Positions 24,401 through 38,004 of a stretch of 64,000 bases of DNA are shown one piece after another. This DNA comes from Garcia nutans (Eukaryota > Streptophyta > Magnoliopsida > Malpighiales > Euphorbiaceae). The notes beneath the pieces were generated by a model, which saw nothing but the letters and a program-made list of their open reading frames with translations, was not told the origin of the DNA and ran no database searches. Location of the stretch: positions 10,188,501 to 10,252,500 of the forward strand of contig CANTUV010000007.1 in assembly GCA_947685225.1 (NCBI GenBank). The letters are read 5' to 3'. Position 1 is the first letter of the stretch, and each line of letters begins with the position of its first letter. The translations under genes and the position numbers were made by a program.

Positions 24401-27004
24401 TTTTTGAGTGATAGCCGTTGGGTGCCTCCATTTTGTTAAAGATCGGATTAGGTTATGAAATGACTAAAATACCCCTACATGTCAACCTTAGAACTGGTAA
24501 TCGTGCAGGGCAAGCCTGGCTTATGGGCTTTGTTGAAAAACAATGTAAAAGGTCAAAACATGTTCTTTTTTCAAGTGGGATTCGGAGAAGGGTTCAAAAA
24601 TACATTTAAAACTTACCTAAACATACGGATTGCCTTTTAATATTTGTTTGGAATTATTTATTCACTTAAAATTTAAAAAGTTCATAAATTAGCTATTTTA
24701 TAATAAAAAATTAAATACCATTGATTGTGTATTTAATTCTTCGTTTAAAAATATAAATATAATTCTTAAGTTAACTCGAACATTTAAAATTATTAATTTA
24801 CATTATATTATAATAGATGTATTATGTTATTATAACGATTTGGAATAAAGAGTTTTGACTTTCATAAAATAGTTTAATCGAAAATAGTTATAGTGGCAGT
24901 TTGGTAATTAATGCCAAAAGTTGATATTGCAAACTGAACGTTCTAAGGGCCTACCCCAATATTTCATCGTTTAGGCCTCCGAAAACGCGTTTTACTTTTA
25001 TGACAACTTATGATATTTTTATTTTTTTTATTTAAAATCCCTAGATCGAGGTGTCATTTAAACATTTTATCTGTCTCGTTAAATAATATTTTTTTATACT
25101 TGCAATTATTTTATTTTGGCAATATATTACATTTTGAAAAGTTTTCTTATTTGGAATTGAGATTTTCTGTAACTCTAAAACTTTATAATATAATGTTTGA
25201 AGAAGTGGAAGACAGTTTTTCAGAGTTTAATAATAATTCAATTAAGAAGTTTTTCTCTCATTTTGTGTTTATTACTTGGACATTCTTAGACTAAACAAAA
25301 ATATCAAATTTATTTATTATTTTGACTACATCATATAATAATATATTTCAAAGATTTTTTTAAAATATAAAAAAATAAAAAAAATTACTTTTAAAAAATA
25401 AATATTTTCAAAATATTTTTATTTTTTAAATTTTTTAAAAATATCTTAAAAATATCTTCATAATGACATAATATAAATGATATATTATGTATATATATAA
25501 TGCAAAATAATAATTTTAAAGATTAATTAAAAGAAATATTAAATAATAATTTTAATAGAAATATTATTTAGTATAAAATGATTTTGAATATATTAGGTTT
25601 ATTTATAAAAAAAAGTAAAAATATGATTTTAGCACATAATTAAAAAAATTGATATCAATTTATATTTTCACATAATTAAAAAAATTGATATCAATTTATA
25701 TTTTTACTCAAATTTAAAAGATATATTTATATATTTTAACTAAAAATTAAATACAATTATTGACAATTAGCTTTCTTTTTTTTAAAAAACTAATTTATTA
25801 ATTTTTTTAATTTTAAATATATAAATAAGTCAAAATAAACATTAAAATTTAATCCGTAAGTTCGCATAAACTGTAAGAATATTTTTATACCTTCTCATTT
25901 ATGCTCAAAATATTTTTTTTTGCGTAAACTGTAAAAATATTTTTATACTTTCTCCCTTACTTCTGTATTCAAAATATATTTATTTTTTTTATTATAATTT
26001 CTTAAAAGAAAAAAAAATCTTTTTTTTGTATATAAAAAGTGTCATAAAATATTATTAAAAAGTTTACAACCTAAACACACGCAGCTTATATCAACTGCAG
26101 TTTTTTGTTTTTAATTCTCATTTTTACGATTAAAATTGTTCTATATTTTCCTGCTTTTTTTTATTTTACATTTTTTTTTCTTTCATACGATAGACATGGG
26201 TTTTTTGGCGCGCTTTTCTTGATCCAAAGCATCACGTCGCATTAATTTATAACACGCAACCAATTAAGTTCGTTTATATTTTTATGCAATCATACATATA
26301 CTTTTGACATTGAAAAATTAAAAAGATATGATTAAAAATAGCATTGAACAATGAAGTCTGAAAAAAAAAAAAGCATTGAAAAATGACGTCTTTTAACAGG
26401 AATCAGCCACCAAAACCGAGTGTCTTTTATCTTTTCTAACATCTCAATTTGGGAAAAAATTCACAATGGAAGAAAATTTTATTTTAAAAATAGACGAGCA
26501 AAAAAATAGACCAGTCATTCGCATCTATTCTCCGCCAACAGATACACGAGAAGCTCTAGTAGCAACAAATGGTACACTTCCATAAAAATCATACAAAGAC
26601 CTCACCATAACTCATGACATTAATGGGGAACTCTCTCATCCATATATCCCTGCACCTGCCCTAAAGAATTAGTGCACCACTCTGCCAATTGGACATTTAA
26701 GAGTTCACTCGATTTCTGAAAGTAACCAACTGGTGAACACACACACACACACACAGAGAAAGACTAAACAAAAGACGAAAAAGATAGGGAAGAAAGAGAA
26801 CAGCAGATAACAAATAATTAAAACAATGGGAGAACACAATCTGACATTCTCGGACGCAATATGGTGCAGAACCACAGGATCACACTTTCTCGCATCCGTG
26901 GATATGGTCAGGTGGTTGATGAGGTTTACTACACCCCCAAAACTGATCATATACCAGTGTACAAGTTATCACTCGTCATTTTTCAAGTTCAATTTCCTGC
27001 CACC
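24401..27004. other. AT-rich intergenic DNA between PPR promoter and CHYR1-type gene
   Basis: The first few hundred bases are the PPR gene's upstream region. 25010-26400 is strongly A/T-rich with a perfect tandem 36-bp repeat (25633-25704). 26500-27004 has balanced composition and is probably the 3'UTR and downstream flank of the gene read from the right; an (AC)n tract lies near 26738-26754. No other gene seen. Confidence 0.5.
25633..25704. repeat. Perfect tandem duplication of 36 bp
   Basis: CACATAATTAAAAAAATTGA... occurs twice head-to-tail (25633-25668 and 25669-25704) without a mismatch, which indicates a recent slippage duplication. Each unit holds the palindrome AATTGATATCAATT. Confidence 0.9.
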
Positions 27005-29883
27005 TCAGCCTCTTGTTTGACGAGTATTGTATGACTTGCAATTCAAGCATTTCTGAGCTACAATATGATATTGCACTTGGGAGGTCTTTCCACAATCATT
27101 GCAAAGAATCCAAACCTGTTGCAAATAGAACATCTGTCAGTAAAGCAGCAAAGCATCATAGTGGCTAGTGAATTGATTGAGGGTTTTGATGGAGAAGAAA
27201 GAAAGAGAACAAACCATTTTATTCTGATAAGATTCAGGCATTGGTGTAGCAGCAATCTCCATATCAAATTTTTCCCATACCTTGGACATATCACACACTG
27301 ACTTTGAACACAGAGGGCATGCATATCTGTAACAGTAACAATATCAAATTCATAACATTTCAGCACCAACATGTTAAGACGAGTAAAGAAATAAAATAGC
27401 AAAGAAACAGAAATAAATGGATGTGCACTCACTGGTAGTGTTCTCTCATCTCCTTCAAGCAGTGCTGATGAATTGTGTGGCCACATGGCAAGACAGTCAC
27501 GTCATATCTTGACTCGAATAAAAACTGCACATAACCAATTAAAGTTGACTACAGTATTGTGCATTTTGGCCATACAGAGAGAACCAAGAGCAACAGTGAC
27601 AACCTACCTCAAAACAAACAGGGCAGTCATGGTGCATTGCACCCTCAACACATGAATGGCTGTTCCTTAGATGAATGGAGTAGCAGCAACCTTCATAACA
27701 TACAAAATAAAAAAGCACACACATTAGCTGTGTCATAAACAGCTCACCACTTAAAACTAAAATTTAGTTTTAAGAAAATTGTGCTATAACCTACCACAAT
27801 TGTAACAATGGAAGAAATTCTCACGTCCACCAATTCTGCCAAGGACAACACTGTAGTTAGATAAACATACTAAAGAATGCACAGAGTTCCACAAACAAAG
27901 AAAAGATAGTCCGAGTGAAAATAGTAATATTATTGGGTTAGCAATACTTTATACACAATCTCAATTTCTGTGAGTTCTGAGGTCTTTGAGTGATAAGCTC
28001 TCTGCTGCTATCCACACACATATCCTTATACATTTAGTGACCTCTGTAGTCAGTCATTCTTCTGCAAAGTGATATACTCAAAAGGAGCAATTCTTGACTC
28101 AAGAATGGGGGAATAAGAGTTTAAAAAAGTGGCGTTTCTTTTTTACTCTGCCCCCAAACAATGTTGATATTTTATTCTAAATATTATGTTATTTTTGTCA
28201 TATGACGCACAGCCAATAACAATTTTAGGAATGGATGTATTTTAATTGCTAAAATGAGAACAATTCTTCCCATAATTATTTTAAAGACAAGCTAAACAGC
28301 AAAGAGACGGAGCATACCTGCAAATCCCACAGCGATCACAATGATATTGTTTCTTAGATATCTGCAAGTAAAGGCATAAGATTGAATCAGCATGTCAATC
28401 CAAATAGTTCAAAAGAGAGAATACATCATGATGCAACAGCTTAATGCTGAATCTTGTCACGACAGTCCTATTATAGAGTAATGGCACGTGCTCGATGCTA
28501 TTTTAATTCATGCTGCAGCTCACAAACAATGTCTTTAAATCATGGTGAATAACATACAACTAAAAAGATAGAATCTAGCCACTCACATCATCATCAAACA
28601 TCTTGCAGGTCTCACAGAAGTACCTCCCCATACATACCCCACAATTAATGCAAAGTTGTTGAACCTGGTTATAAAATCACTCAAGCAATAAGTAACATGT
28701 TAGAAAAAATAAGTAATCTGGTCATAAAAAAATTCCAATAGCAACAAGATTGGTATATAAATCATAAGAGTTCCTTTGACTTTCATGTTTGGATGAGGTA
28801 GTAATTTTTTCATCATATGAGAATGCATCACCAAGATAAAATAAACACACTGGCTTAGTAATCTTCCAATCGCTAGCTATTCCTTGTTTTCGTATTCTTC
28901 CATCCAGAAGCCAATTTTACAAAGTGCAAGACTATCAATGACACTTTCCCCATAATCCATTATTGTCTAACGAGAAAATGTATAAATTTAACACTTAAAA
29001 AGATACAAGTACTCACCTCTTGCTCAGTGTCACAAAGTGAACATATCACCTGGAAAAATGAAAAAGAAAAAAGTTACTATAGCAGCACACTAATGTGTAA
29101 GACAACAATGAAAAATTTACCAGAACATCCCAGGAATGGAAAACTCAATGATAAGATTACCTTTCGGATCTCATGTCTTGGCATGTCATGTCTAACCTTC
29201 TGGTCAACATTGATATTGTTCTATACCAACAAAAAACAATCAGAGCAATAATTAATGATGTTAATATTCACCACCAAAAGTATTTAACAATGTAGGATCA
29301 CTTGTTCTCTAAGCCAATATCTAAAAAAGAGAGACAATTGCAACTAATTGTATCTAGAAATAAACTCATTACGAGCTTCCCATACAAAAACAATAGATAG
29401 CAATCATATTGCTGAATTTGTCAATGTGAAATATCATTGAAAGCATCATGGATAATAGACAAATTAACTCTTATGTTGACCAAGGGGAACTAATAACTCA
29501 CCTTTGCCTCATTATGACAATGACGGCAGCCAAAGATCCCATTACAACAAGGTGCTATAATGCGGCATCTTCGACGATAATGTGAGCATCTACAAAGAAA
29601 ACATATGATGTAAAATAATTCTATAATATTAGGAACCTAAAAGAATATGCAATGCAAGCAGTCGAGGAACTTACCCATGCTTCATACAACCTTCATCTAG
29701 CAATTCCAGGCTCTTCGAATCAGTTGATTCTTTATTAACTATGCACTCCTCTTTCAACTGTTGTAGCATTGAACCCATAGAATCAGTTTCATTGTTTCCA
29801 CATGCTACATGCTGAAAGGGCTTGGGTACAATTTGTTGAGACACAAAACTGTTGATTTCTACTTCCCCCATTGAATGTACCAT
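27005..29883 (-). CDS. CHYR1: CHY/CTCHY/RING-H2/zinc-ribbon E3 ubiquitin ligase (RZFP34/CHYR1 type)
   Basis: Eleven exons on the - strand with GT-AG introns, all in phase: 29883-29675, 29589-29502, 29220-29161, 29049-29017, 28664-28587, 28361-28318, 27835-27795, 27690-27608, 27524-27433, 27326-27215 and 27115-27005. They encode 316 residues. Order of domains: acidic N-terminus (1-69); CHY zinc finger (about 70-140, HYRRRCRIIAPCC, CRHCHNEAK); CTCHY finger (about 145-205, CINCGVCMGRYFC, CGICRIGGRENFFHC); RING-H2 with Cys207, Cys210, Cys226, His228, His231, Cys234, Cys246 and Cys249; C-terminal zinc ribbon (Cys285, Cys288, Cys303, Cys306). Arabidopsis CHYR1/RZFP34 is an E3 ligase in ABA, stomatal and drought responses. 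The frame is intact. The symbol is assigned by family and not confirmed as an ortholog. Confidence 0.92.
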
Positions 29884-29931
29884 CTTTAAACAATAACCAC
29901 TACCTAGAAGTGGGCAACGCCTAGACCACCT

Positions 29932-32560
29932 GCATGCAGGAACATGTTTAGGAAAGATTCTGAAACTTTAAAAGGTATATTTAGTCAACGGCTCATGCCA
30001 TGCAAATATCCCATGAGATTGTTGCTTTCTTCTATAGTGCTGCAGATCAATTGAAATCAGCAACAACATAATCCAAGAAAGTCTGAACAGCTCCAAAGTC
30101 CAATCAGCAATACTCCAAGAGAAGAACCATCACAAATAAGATGATCTATAAGAATCCATATAATAAACTATAATGCAGTACTGACGAACTGCAAATGCTT
30201 CAGCTGTGAATAGTAAGAATAGCATTGCATGATCACTTGATTCCTTGAAGAAGTCCCAGAACCAAAGTCCAATTATTCTGGACATGGTCATTACAGCCTC
30301 AGACCTATGGTAAAAGCAATAGTAAAAGCAATACATCACACAATCAAATGCAATCTAAAAAGTAACCGAACATGAGGGAAAGAGCGCAAAGATGTGCTTT
30401 TTTTATTGTCCATAGAGGGCAAGCCTACCTCAGTTGGCAACTCTGAACCCAGTCTCCTCGTAAAACTGAACTTACCCAAACAAACAGTTATAATATTGTC
30501 CATCTGGTTCTCTTGATCCCTAAAAAAAAGTGAAAACAAAAACTTTCAACATCCTAATGCCATCTCTGAGAGGTATCTTGCACTTCAACTACAAACTTCC
30601 CCAAATTAGCAGAGAAAATCTCCATCTCTACTAAGAAGGATGTGCCTTTGAGAGCTTAGAAGAATATTGTAATTGAGACTTTGGATGTATTAATCCTTAT
30701 TGTCCACTTTCCATCAGTGAACGGATGGTGCAAGACAGCAAACACCATCTAGCATTATGAACATAATAATCAAATAACATTGGCAATAAAAGGACATTTA
30801 GAAATTGAAGTGGTTTATGAAGGAAAATAGCCCAAGCTCCGACAATGGAAGGAATGCCATCAGAGGAGCAGGTACATCACTGTATAATACGTTCTTCATG
30901 TATAAAATTCCCTCATTACAGCACCACTTATCGTCACAAATGGGAGACAGATGTCCTTCCTGGTGTTAACATTCCCAAACAGACTCCATATCCGTGCAGA
31001 ACATTGCCATGTAAAGAGCTCCTAATTCTACATTGGCACTCTCCACATCGAGCATCCAGAATACCTGCAACTAATGATATGCATAATTGAAGTCAACAAA
31101 AATAAATGCATTCATCCTGCATGAAGAATCCCTAAATGGCAACTCCAAATGCAATGACTAACTGGACTCGCTCTCACAACTGTGTTCCATTGTACTTATG
31201 GATCTCACAAAGCATCCTATAAACTGAGTCGGCCTGACCTACAAACTAAAAGAAACGAACAAGAAATCTACAAGACAAGAGCTGCTTGCAGCTATATCCA
31301 AAGAGAGAATTTTCCACAAAGACGACTTATCCAACTCACTCTCTTGTCGATTGAATTTCGAATAATTCTGAATTACACTGCTGACACAACTAACACACCT
31401 AAGAGATTAAAATAAGCATCTATCTACTTAAAGCAATCCTACAGGTTAATTTCCTGCCGAAATCAAGGGCCATGTCCCAAAAAAAAAAGTACAAAAACAA
31501 GGTAGCAAGAAAAGCACCAACAAGTTAAAAATCTTACCCAGGACTTCTTCCTATGGAATTTAATGCTTGCAAGGAATACATGTTAGACAATTAACACATG
31601 CCTTTTTTATCATTTTTTCAATGATGCAACCAAAATATAGTTTGCGGCAAAAATCAGCTTCCCAAACCATATAAAATCCGTTAAAGGCCTATATTCTTGT
31701 CGGAAGTATAAATAAAGATACGCGATAATGGTCTATATCATCTAGAAACAGAGAGAAATTATTATCAACAAGAGATTCACAACGCTGATCCCATAGCAAG
31801 CCGACTGATTATCTATTAGCCAATAAAAGACACAAAGCTCAAGGAATATTCACTAAGGAGCAACACTCGTCTCGTTCAGCAAACACCGAATAACAAGCGT
31901 CTCAATTCACCACGCAACGCAAGAACTAAAAGCAACATAACACACAATTATACATATCAAGCAGATATTCGACCCTGAAACCAAATTTGAACTCCAAAAA
32001 ACTCCTAATTGACCATCTCCCACTCATATTTATCTGTTAACAAACAATTCCTACTTACCAATTTAAAAAAAAAAGTGAAAATAAAAAACACTAACCAAAT
32101 AGTCAAAGCGAAAAGTAATTGAAATCCTAAATTCCGGAGAACCTTTTATCCCGATGACTTATCTAAAATTTGGTATCTCAGGAACGTAACAAATAACATT
32201 TTCCTTCTTTTTCCCTCTGTTTCCCAAACAGAAAACAGAACAGAACCTAAAAAGCAAAACGATCGCGAAACTATCATTTCAAGGCATCACGTGACCAAAA
32301 AAAATGCAAAATAAAACTAAAACCTTCAACATTTGCTTGATACATTACCATATAAAGAACAGCAAAACACGAGAGAGAGAGAGAGAGAGAGAGAGAAAAT
32401 AAAAACAGATTTACGAATTTAATACGAAAAATCCTTTATAAAAAACGAACTTTCAATCTGCAGAGTCGAAGACGATGAGGATTCGAGTCGATAGTTCGAT
32501 CACCGATCCCAAAATTGGAAGTGTTAAACGGATAAATGGTCCGCCGGAGCTCCGATCGAA
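29932..32560 (-). other. Predicted 5'UTR intron and leader of the CHYR1-type gene
   Basis: An acceptor-like CCTGCATGCAG precedes the first coding exon at about 29931. Normal-complexity, non-coding sequence then extends to a (CT)n tract (complement of 32369-32397). A leader exon probably lies around 32350-32560, with a donor candidate ATATG|GTAATG near 32349. None of the open frames in this interval resembles a protein. The transcript start is not determined. Confidence 0.45.
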
Positions 32561-35500
32561 ATGATAAGCTCTCTTGAGCTTTTCTTTTCGGTTTTATTTT
32601 TTATTTTAGCTTTGTGTGATACAGTGATAGTGATGGAGAGATTACAATCGGAGGCATTTTATGGGGCTACTTTAGAAGGCTTCCAGTTTAAGCTTTTTAG
32701 AGAGTTCGAAATTAGCTGTTTACAGACAAAAGCGAAACTATTCAAAAAAAAAAAAAAAAAGACAAAAGCGAAAGCTCTCTGTGCGCGTATTTCCTTTTTG
32801 AAGCATTTCTAAAAATGTCGTTGACAGGTGGCTTTATGAAATTACTTTAGTATCCCTGCTTCGTCAGAGAATATCTTTGTCTTTCTTGAGATGTGGATTT
32901 GTCTCTGATTCTGTGCTGTCGCTAATATTTTATTATTATATTTCATTTTTTTATCAGTATATTATATTTCAATAATATTGCAAATTTTACATGTTTATTA
33001 AAAAAATTAATGACGTCATAAAATTATATAATTGATGATTTTTCACTTTTCAATTAACTTATTTTTAATAAATTATAAATTTCAAAATTTAAATAACAGA
33101 ATTATAGGCTAATAAAATAATACATATACCACGATAAAAAATTCAACTCCATATTAAAAATAACAAAAGGATGATATGTTTAAGCAAACTGTATGGTTCT
33201 ATTTTTTCAAAATAAAGTAAAATTTATAGAAGTAAAATTTATTATTTCAAATTAATAAATATAATTTATTATTTCAAAATAATTAGAAAAACTATTTTAT
33301 TTTAAATATAAATTTATATATACAATTTTTATTATATTTTTATTTTAATATGAAATATTTTTAATGAATAATATTAAATATTTATATAATAAAGATCTAA
33401 CGTTATTAAAATGATAAGTAATGCAAATAAAAAAAAAGTGTGCTGAATAATTTGGTACGGAGTAATAACAAAGAGGAGGATGCTTTCCATGGGCACACCC
33501 GTAGACAAGTATGGCCTAATATGACGTGTCGGATACTTTGAAAAGGTATTGCCAACTTCCAGGAAGCAAATTCGTGACGCGATCTTATGATGTTAAAGTC
33601 AACGGTCAGAGGTTGAGATAAGGTTAGAACTCAGCAAAATGGGATTACAGCTCGATCATCAGAGAAAAGCGAGCAATAAATGACACGTCTCTTGATTTTG
33701 CTTTAAGGCTCTATATTGTTGACACTTGTCCTGTCGGTGGTAAGATGACGTGGAATGATATTATCAAATATCTATTTCATTTATGATCTGGCACACCGCA
33801 CACGTATAATTTGTTTTTATTTATTTTTATACTTATCCACTAATCTATGTTAGAAAATAATTAGCAATAAAAACGAAAATAAATAAATAAATAGTCAAGG
33901 TTATTCCCACTTTTATATTTTACGAAAATAATGAATAACATTTTCAAAAATTAGCAACTTATATATGAAAATTTTAGTATTATAATATATAAGCATGTAG
34001 TTTTGAAATTTTAGCAAACTTAAAGAAAGTGTAAATCAACCTATAATTAAGATATTATAGATTAATTTTGGTTTATATTAGATAAATTTATTAAGAAAAT
34101 AAAGTATTTTAATTTAAGATGTTTTGTTTAAAAATATATATATGCATTGTACAATTCAGTCTGCTCTTTTTTTTTTTTTTTTTTTTTTTTGCTTTTTGGA
34201 ATTTCACGAGACTGTGATTTTGCACAATGAACCCCATAATTTCTAACCGCATTAATATAACTCATATTTGTTTTGTTTGATGTCTTATAGATAACAACAT
34301 TAACATTAGCCTATGCTTCATTCCTTACCAAAAAAAAAAAAGAACAAAGAAGGGAAAATGAATGAAATTAAAAGTTTATTTGATTATTTAATTAATATAG
34401 GAAATAAAGTAAAATTTATAAAATTTATTTTTATAATTATATCCTTATTATTTTAAGTTGGTAAATAATAATTAGTAACTTTATAATTTATCTTCTTTAT
34501 TTTTATTTTTTTTATTTTCTCTTTAAATTGGTGGGAACGTGTTTTATTTTTTTATTTCTTTCATTTTCTCTTTAAATTGGTGGGAACATGTTTTAATGAA
34601 TTTGAAAAAAAATGAAAGGAATTCATTTGTATAATTTTTTTTTCATTTCCTTTCTTTTCTTAATATTGTCCAAATAAAAAAAATAAAAAATATATAATTT
34701 TCATTCTTTTCTTTTTCTATTCATTTATCTCAAAACAAATAAAAACTACAATTTCCAGCTGGCCAAATTTTGATTTTTTTCAATGAGAGAGATTTGCATC
34801 TTTTTGCATTTTTATATTAAACTCTTTGTAAGATTAGTTAACAACGGTCACGGTTCGGCCGATTCATAAAAATTATAAACTTTAACTTTAATTATTAAGA
34901 ATTGATTTTGTTAAAATACTTACTTTAAAAAAATAAATCTATTTTAATTTTAATTTCAGTTTAAATAGTCAATTTAAATTATTTTTTCAAAATTTATTTT
35001 CTTAATAAAAATAACTATAATTTCATAATATTTTTTATACTTAATTCATAAATTTGATGATATAAATTAGATTAAATAATGTTAATTATTAAAAAAATAA
35101 ATTAACAATAATTATTATTAATATATTAATAATAAATAATAATAATAACAATAATGATAAATTTTTGCAAATATAATTTTTTATATTTAACTACATAATT
35201 TTAAATATTTAATACTATAATTGAAGTGTAAGAAAAAAAATTAATTTTAGATTTTAATTTTGAACTAAAAATTATATGTTTTATATGTATATATTAAAAA
35301 TTAATATATATATTAATATTTTATATATAATATATAATATTAATATATATTTATTAAAAATATATTAATTTTTATTTTTTACTGTTATGAACTATTGGTT
35401 CTGATTTCGATTTCAGTTTAAAAAATTATAAATTTAAACCAAAATCTTATAATTCGATCTTAATTTTGATTAAAAATTAATTTTTTTAATTCTGGTCTAG

Positions 35501-36930
35501 CTTATCAATTAGACTATTTATTTACAGTTTAATTCACGATTCACTGTAAATCTTTGCGATTAAAATGAGTTAAGACTTCTTTACATTATTGTAAATCTGA
35601 TATTGTTATATTTAAATTTTTAGATATGAAATGACATTTTTTCTTCCACACCAACGGTTTGTGTTATCATAATGACTACTAATCTATCACTGTAAATTTA
35701 GGAGAGCATAATATTTTATTTAAAAAAAAAACAAGGCTTACTAAATACTTATATAAAAGAAAGCATTAAATTTCGTAAAAAAGAATAATAAAATTCATAA
35801 ACAAAACAAAGAAAAACCAAAAGCAATGCATGCTGGAAAAGATATACTAATTAACAAATCTTTCTTATTGAATAAAAAATTAAAAAAAATTAAAAAAATA
35901 AATATTAATTAATAAATATTTAATAAAATATAATTTAACGATAAATATATCTAATACACTCAGAATAGATTTCTTTCTAATATTTAAATAATTAATGGAG
36001 ACAAATAATAAAATTTAGAATAAAAATCAGAAAGATTAAAAATTGAGAGCGAAGGCTATAGGTTTGTGTACTATTTTTATCAGCCACATCAGCCACTGCC
36101 ATTGACCTCAGCAGTCCTAAATTGCAGCCGAACAAATCACACTGCTCGGAACGGAAAAACAAATGCCATTATTAATTCTTCAATTAATCTTAAATTAATG
36201 AAATAAACATGAAATGTGCAGTTGTACACTCCAAAATGATTAAGTCATCTTCGCCCAAACACAATTATTTTCTGAGAATGTTATATTAAGTGGAACACAT
36301 TGATGTATGACATATCCTTTAATTAGGGACCATGATTAAACGCTAATATCACAATTTACAATTTTAAATATTTTATTCAAAATTAATTGATAGTTATCTA
36401 CTTTACGCATCCATCCGATAATCGTTATTATTATATTTTATTTAGACAGACTCATAAATATTTCTAGAATATTTTATATATAAATTGAAATCAAATTTAT
36501 TTTCTAAGTAAATTTAAGAATCATTTCTAAGTTTGATTTTCATATTTATAAAATAATTTTGTTAATATTCCTTTTGAAAATTTAGCATATAACCTGAATC
36601 AAGTAAAAATTTTGGATTTCTAGCAAGTCAATGCTATATTCATTTCATTAAAAATTTATGATCTTTTAATAATATCTTCTAAGAAATGACTAGTCTAAAA
36701 TGTTGAAGACATATTCGTTTGATAATAATATCAGACAAAATATTTTAGCCATTTGCATTAAACTCAAATATCTTTTCTTAAAAAATCTAAATTAGCTTGA
36801 GTAAATGGAAACGTTAATGCAATGGGAATCTTAATCTTTAATGATTAGGAGGTATGATTACGTGTCGCCTACAGAAATAAGAATGGCTTTCAATAATTGC
36901 GAGTAATGATGCTTTTAAGGTCAAATGATA
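32560..36930. other. AT-rich intergenic DNA with the distal promoter of the CHYR1-type gene
   Basis: 32560-33820 is upstream of the - strand gene; an island of balanced composition at 33470-33820 holds several ACGT cores. 33830-36930 is very A/T-rich, with a 24-T run at 34167-34190, a short tandem repeat at 34513-34596 (TCTCTTTAAATTGGTGGGAAC twice, 49-bp period) and many (AAT)n-like tracts. No gene found. Confidence 0.55.
33521..33753. promoter_or_regulatory. Cluster of ACGT (ABRE-like) motifs upstream of CHYR1-type gene
   Basis: TGACGTGTC at about 33522, GACACGTCT at about 33682 and GACGTGG at 33747-33753 lie about 0.95-1.2 kb upstream of the probable transcript start. ABREs (ACGTG cores bound by bZIP factors) are expected for an ABA-regulated gene; function here is inferred. 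Confidence 0.35.
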
Positions 36931-36932
36931 TA

Positions 36933-37179
36933 TTCTCTCCGTATCATTTACATAAAAAAAATAAAATGGACACAAAAATTAAGGAAATTTCACTTTTTCC
37001 ATCTCTATTTACTTAAATACCCTTAAAAAAAATATCCCTCAAAACCTACTTTTAAGACAAGGGTATAAATGATATTTTATCTCATTCCACTCTCCAAAAT
37101 TTACCTAAAATGGCATATTTTTTATATAAAAAATACACTAAAAAAAGAAATTTTTCCTATATAAATGATACGGAGGGAG
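36933..37179. mobile_element. Stowaway-type MITE (Tc1/mariner)
   Basis: The right end TAAATGATACGGAGGGAG is followed by TA (37180-37181). The left end TTCTCTCCGTATCATTTA follows TA (36931-36932). The inverted repeats match over about 22 bases except for three positions and carry the CTCCCTCCGT signature of Stowaway elements. The 247-bp body is AT-rich and non-coding. It needs a mariner-type transposase from elsewhere. Confidence 0.88.
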
Positions 37180-37387
37180 TATTATATATTTTTTTTATTT
37201 TTTTCATAAATTAAGATAAAGACACGACTCATAGTCATAGGCATACATAAGCTGCCAACAGCTGCAATGATGTTTGGAAGGCCAATCGGAACGAAGTTAG
37301 AAATCTCAAATAAAAGAGTGCTAAGTATATCTACATATAAAAATTTACACACATACAAACACATAATGCTTATATTAATGTCAATTA

Positions 37388-37432
37388 CAAAACAACAACA
37401 ACAACAACAACAACAACAATAATAATAATAAT
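37388..37432. repeat. Compound (CAA)n(TAA)n microsatellite
   Basis: About ten CAA units run into about five TAA units just left of the Tat-like element. Confidence 0.9.
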
Positions 37433-37479
37433 AATATGAAGTGAAGTGAAGTAAATGTAATGTATATTAAATTATTAAT

Positions 37480-37893
37480 TGATATTATCACTCTATTTAC
37501 CGAGTTCATCCACCAAGCTATTTGTTCGGTCAACTTTATGATCAGACTTTTAATAATATAATAGACTTCAGTTTCAAACACTCTGAGTCTTACTGCGCTC
37601 TTTATGTCAAGCAGACACTCCACCGATTCATCTCCAAATTATGCTGACTTTGTCTTTCTACATCAACTATAAATAGAAAGTCACCCCATAGGTAAAAAGG
37701 GTTTTTTCTCTTTCTCTCTATTTTCTCTTTACTAATCCAGAGTTATCGATCTCTGACTTAGACATCGAAACTTCCTCCTGAGGAGCCTGGTCTCCCTCCT
37801 CTCTTGTCTTGCAGGTAGGAGAGCTACTATAGCAGTAACACCGAACCTGAGCTACAGGAGCTAGGACCACCCATAAGATCAGTCCCCTCATCA
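37480..37893 (+). repeat. Left LTR of Tat-like element copy 2
   Basis: Contains a TATA box CTATAAATAGAAAG near 37667, a CT-rich leader and GAGCTACAGGAGCTAGGACCAC before the CATCA end. Aligns with 42411-42816. Confidence 0.9.
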
Positions 37894-37915
37894 TTGGTGC
37901 GATGAGAGTAGACAT
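37894..37915 (+). other. Candidate primer-binding site of Tat-like element
   Basis: TTGGTGCGATGAGAGTAG follows the LTR end directly. Primer sites complementary to tRNA 3' ends start with TGG, as here after two bases. I could not match the tRNA with confidence. Confidence 0.5.
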
Positions 37916-38004
37916 ACTATTCCCTAGCAGAGAAAATGAAACCTTAGGTACGTCTCATAGCTCCTGCAAGAAAAACACTCTAACCGTGCCTTGCTTTAAC
38001 ATTT

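Noticed and set aside
26826..27020. Frames overlapping the 3' end of the CHYR1-type gene
   Set aside because: Non-coding 3'UTR composition; no independent evidence.
30130..30539. Short - strand frames upstream of the CHYR1-type coding start
   Set aside because: They fall in the predicted leader intron, lack family features and do not join in frame with the first coding exon.
37381..37623. 80-codon frame ending in poly-Leu on the - strand
   Set aside because: Its end is the (CAA)n(TAA)n microsatellite read backwards and the rest overlaps the LTR.
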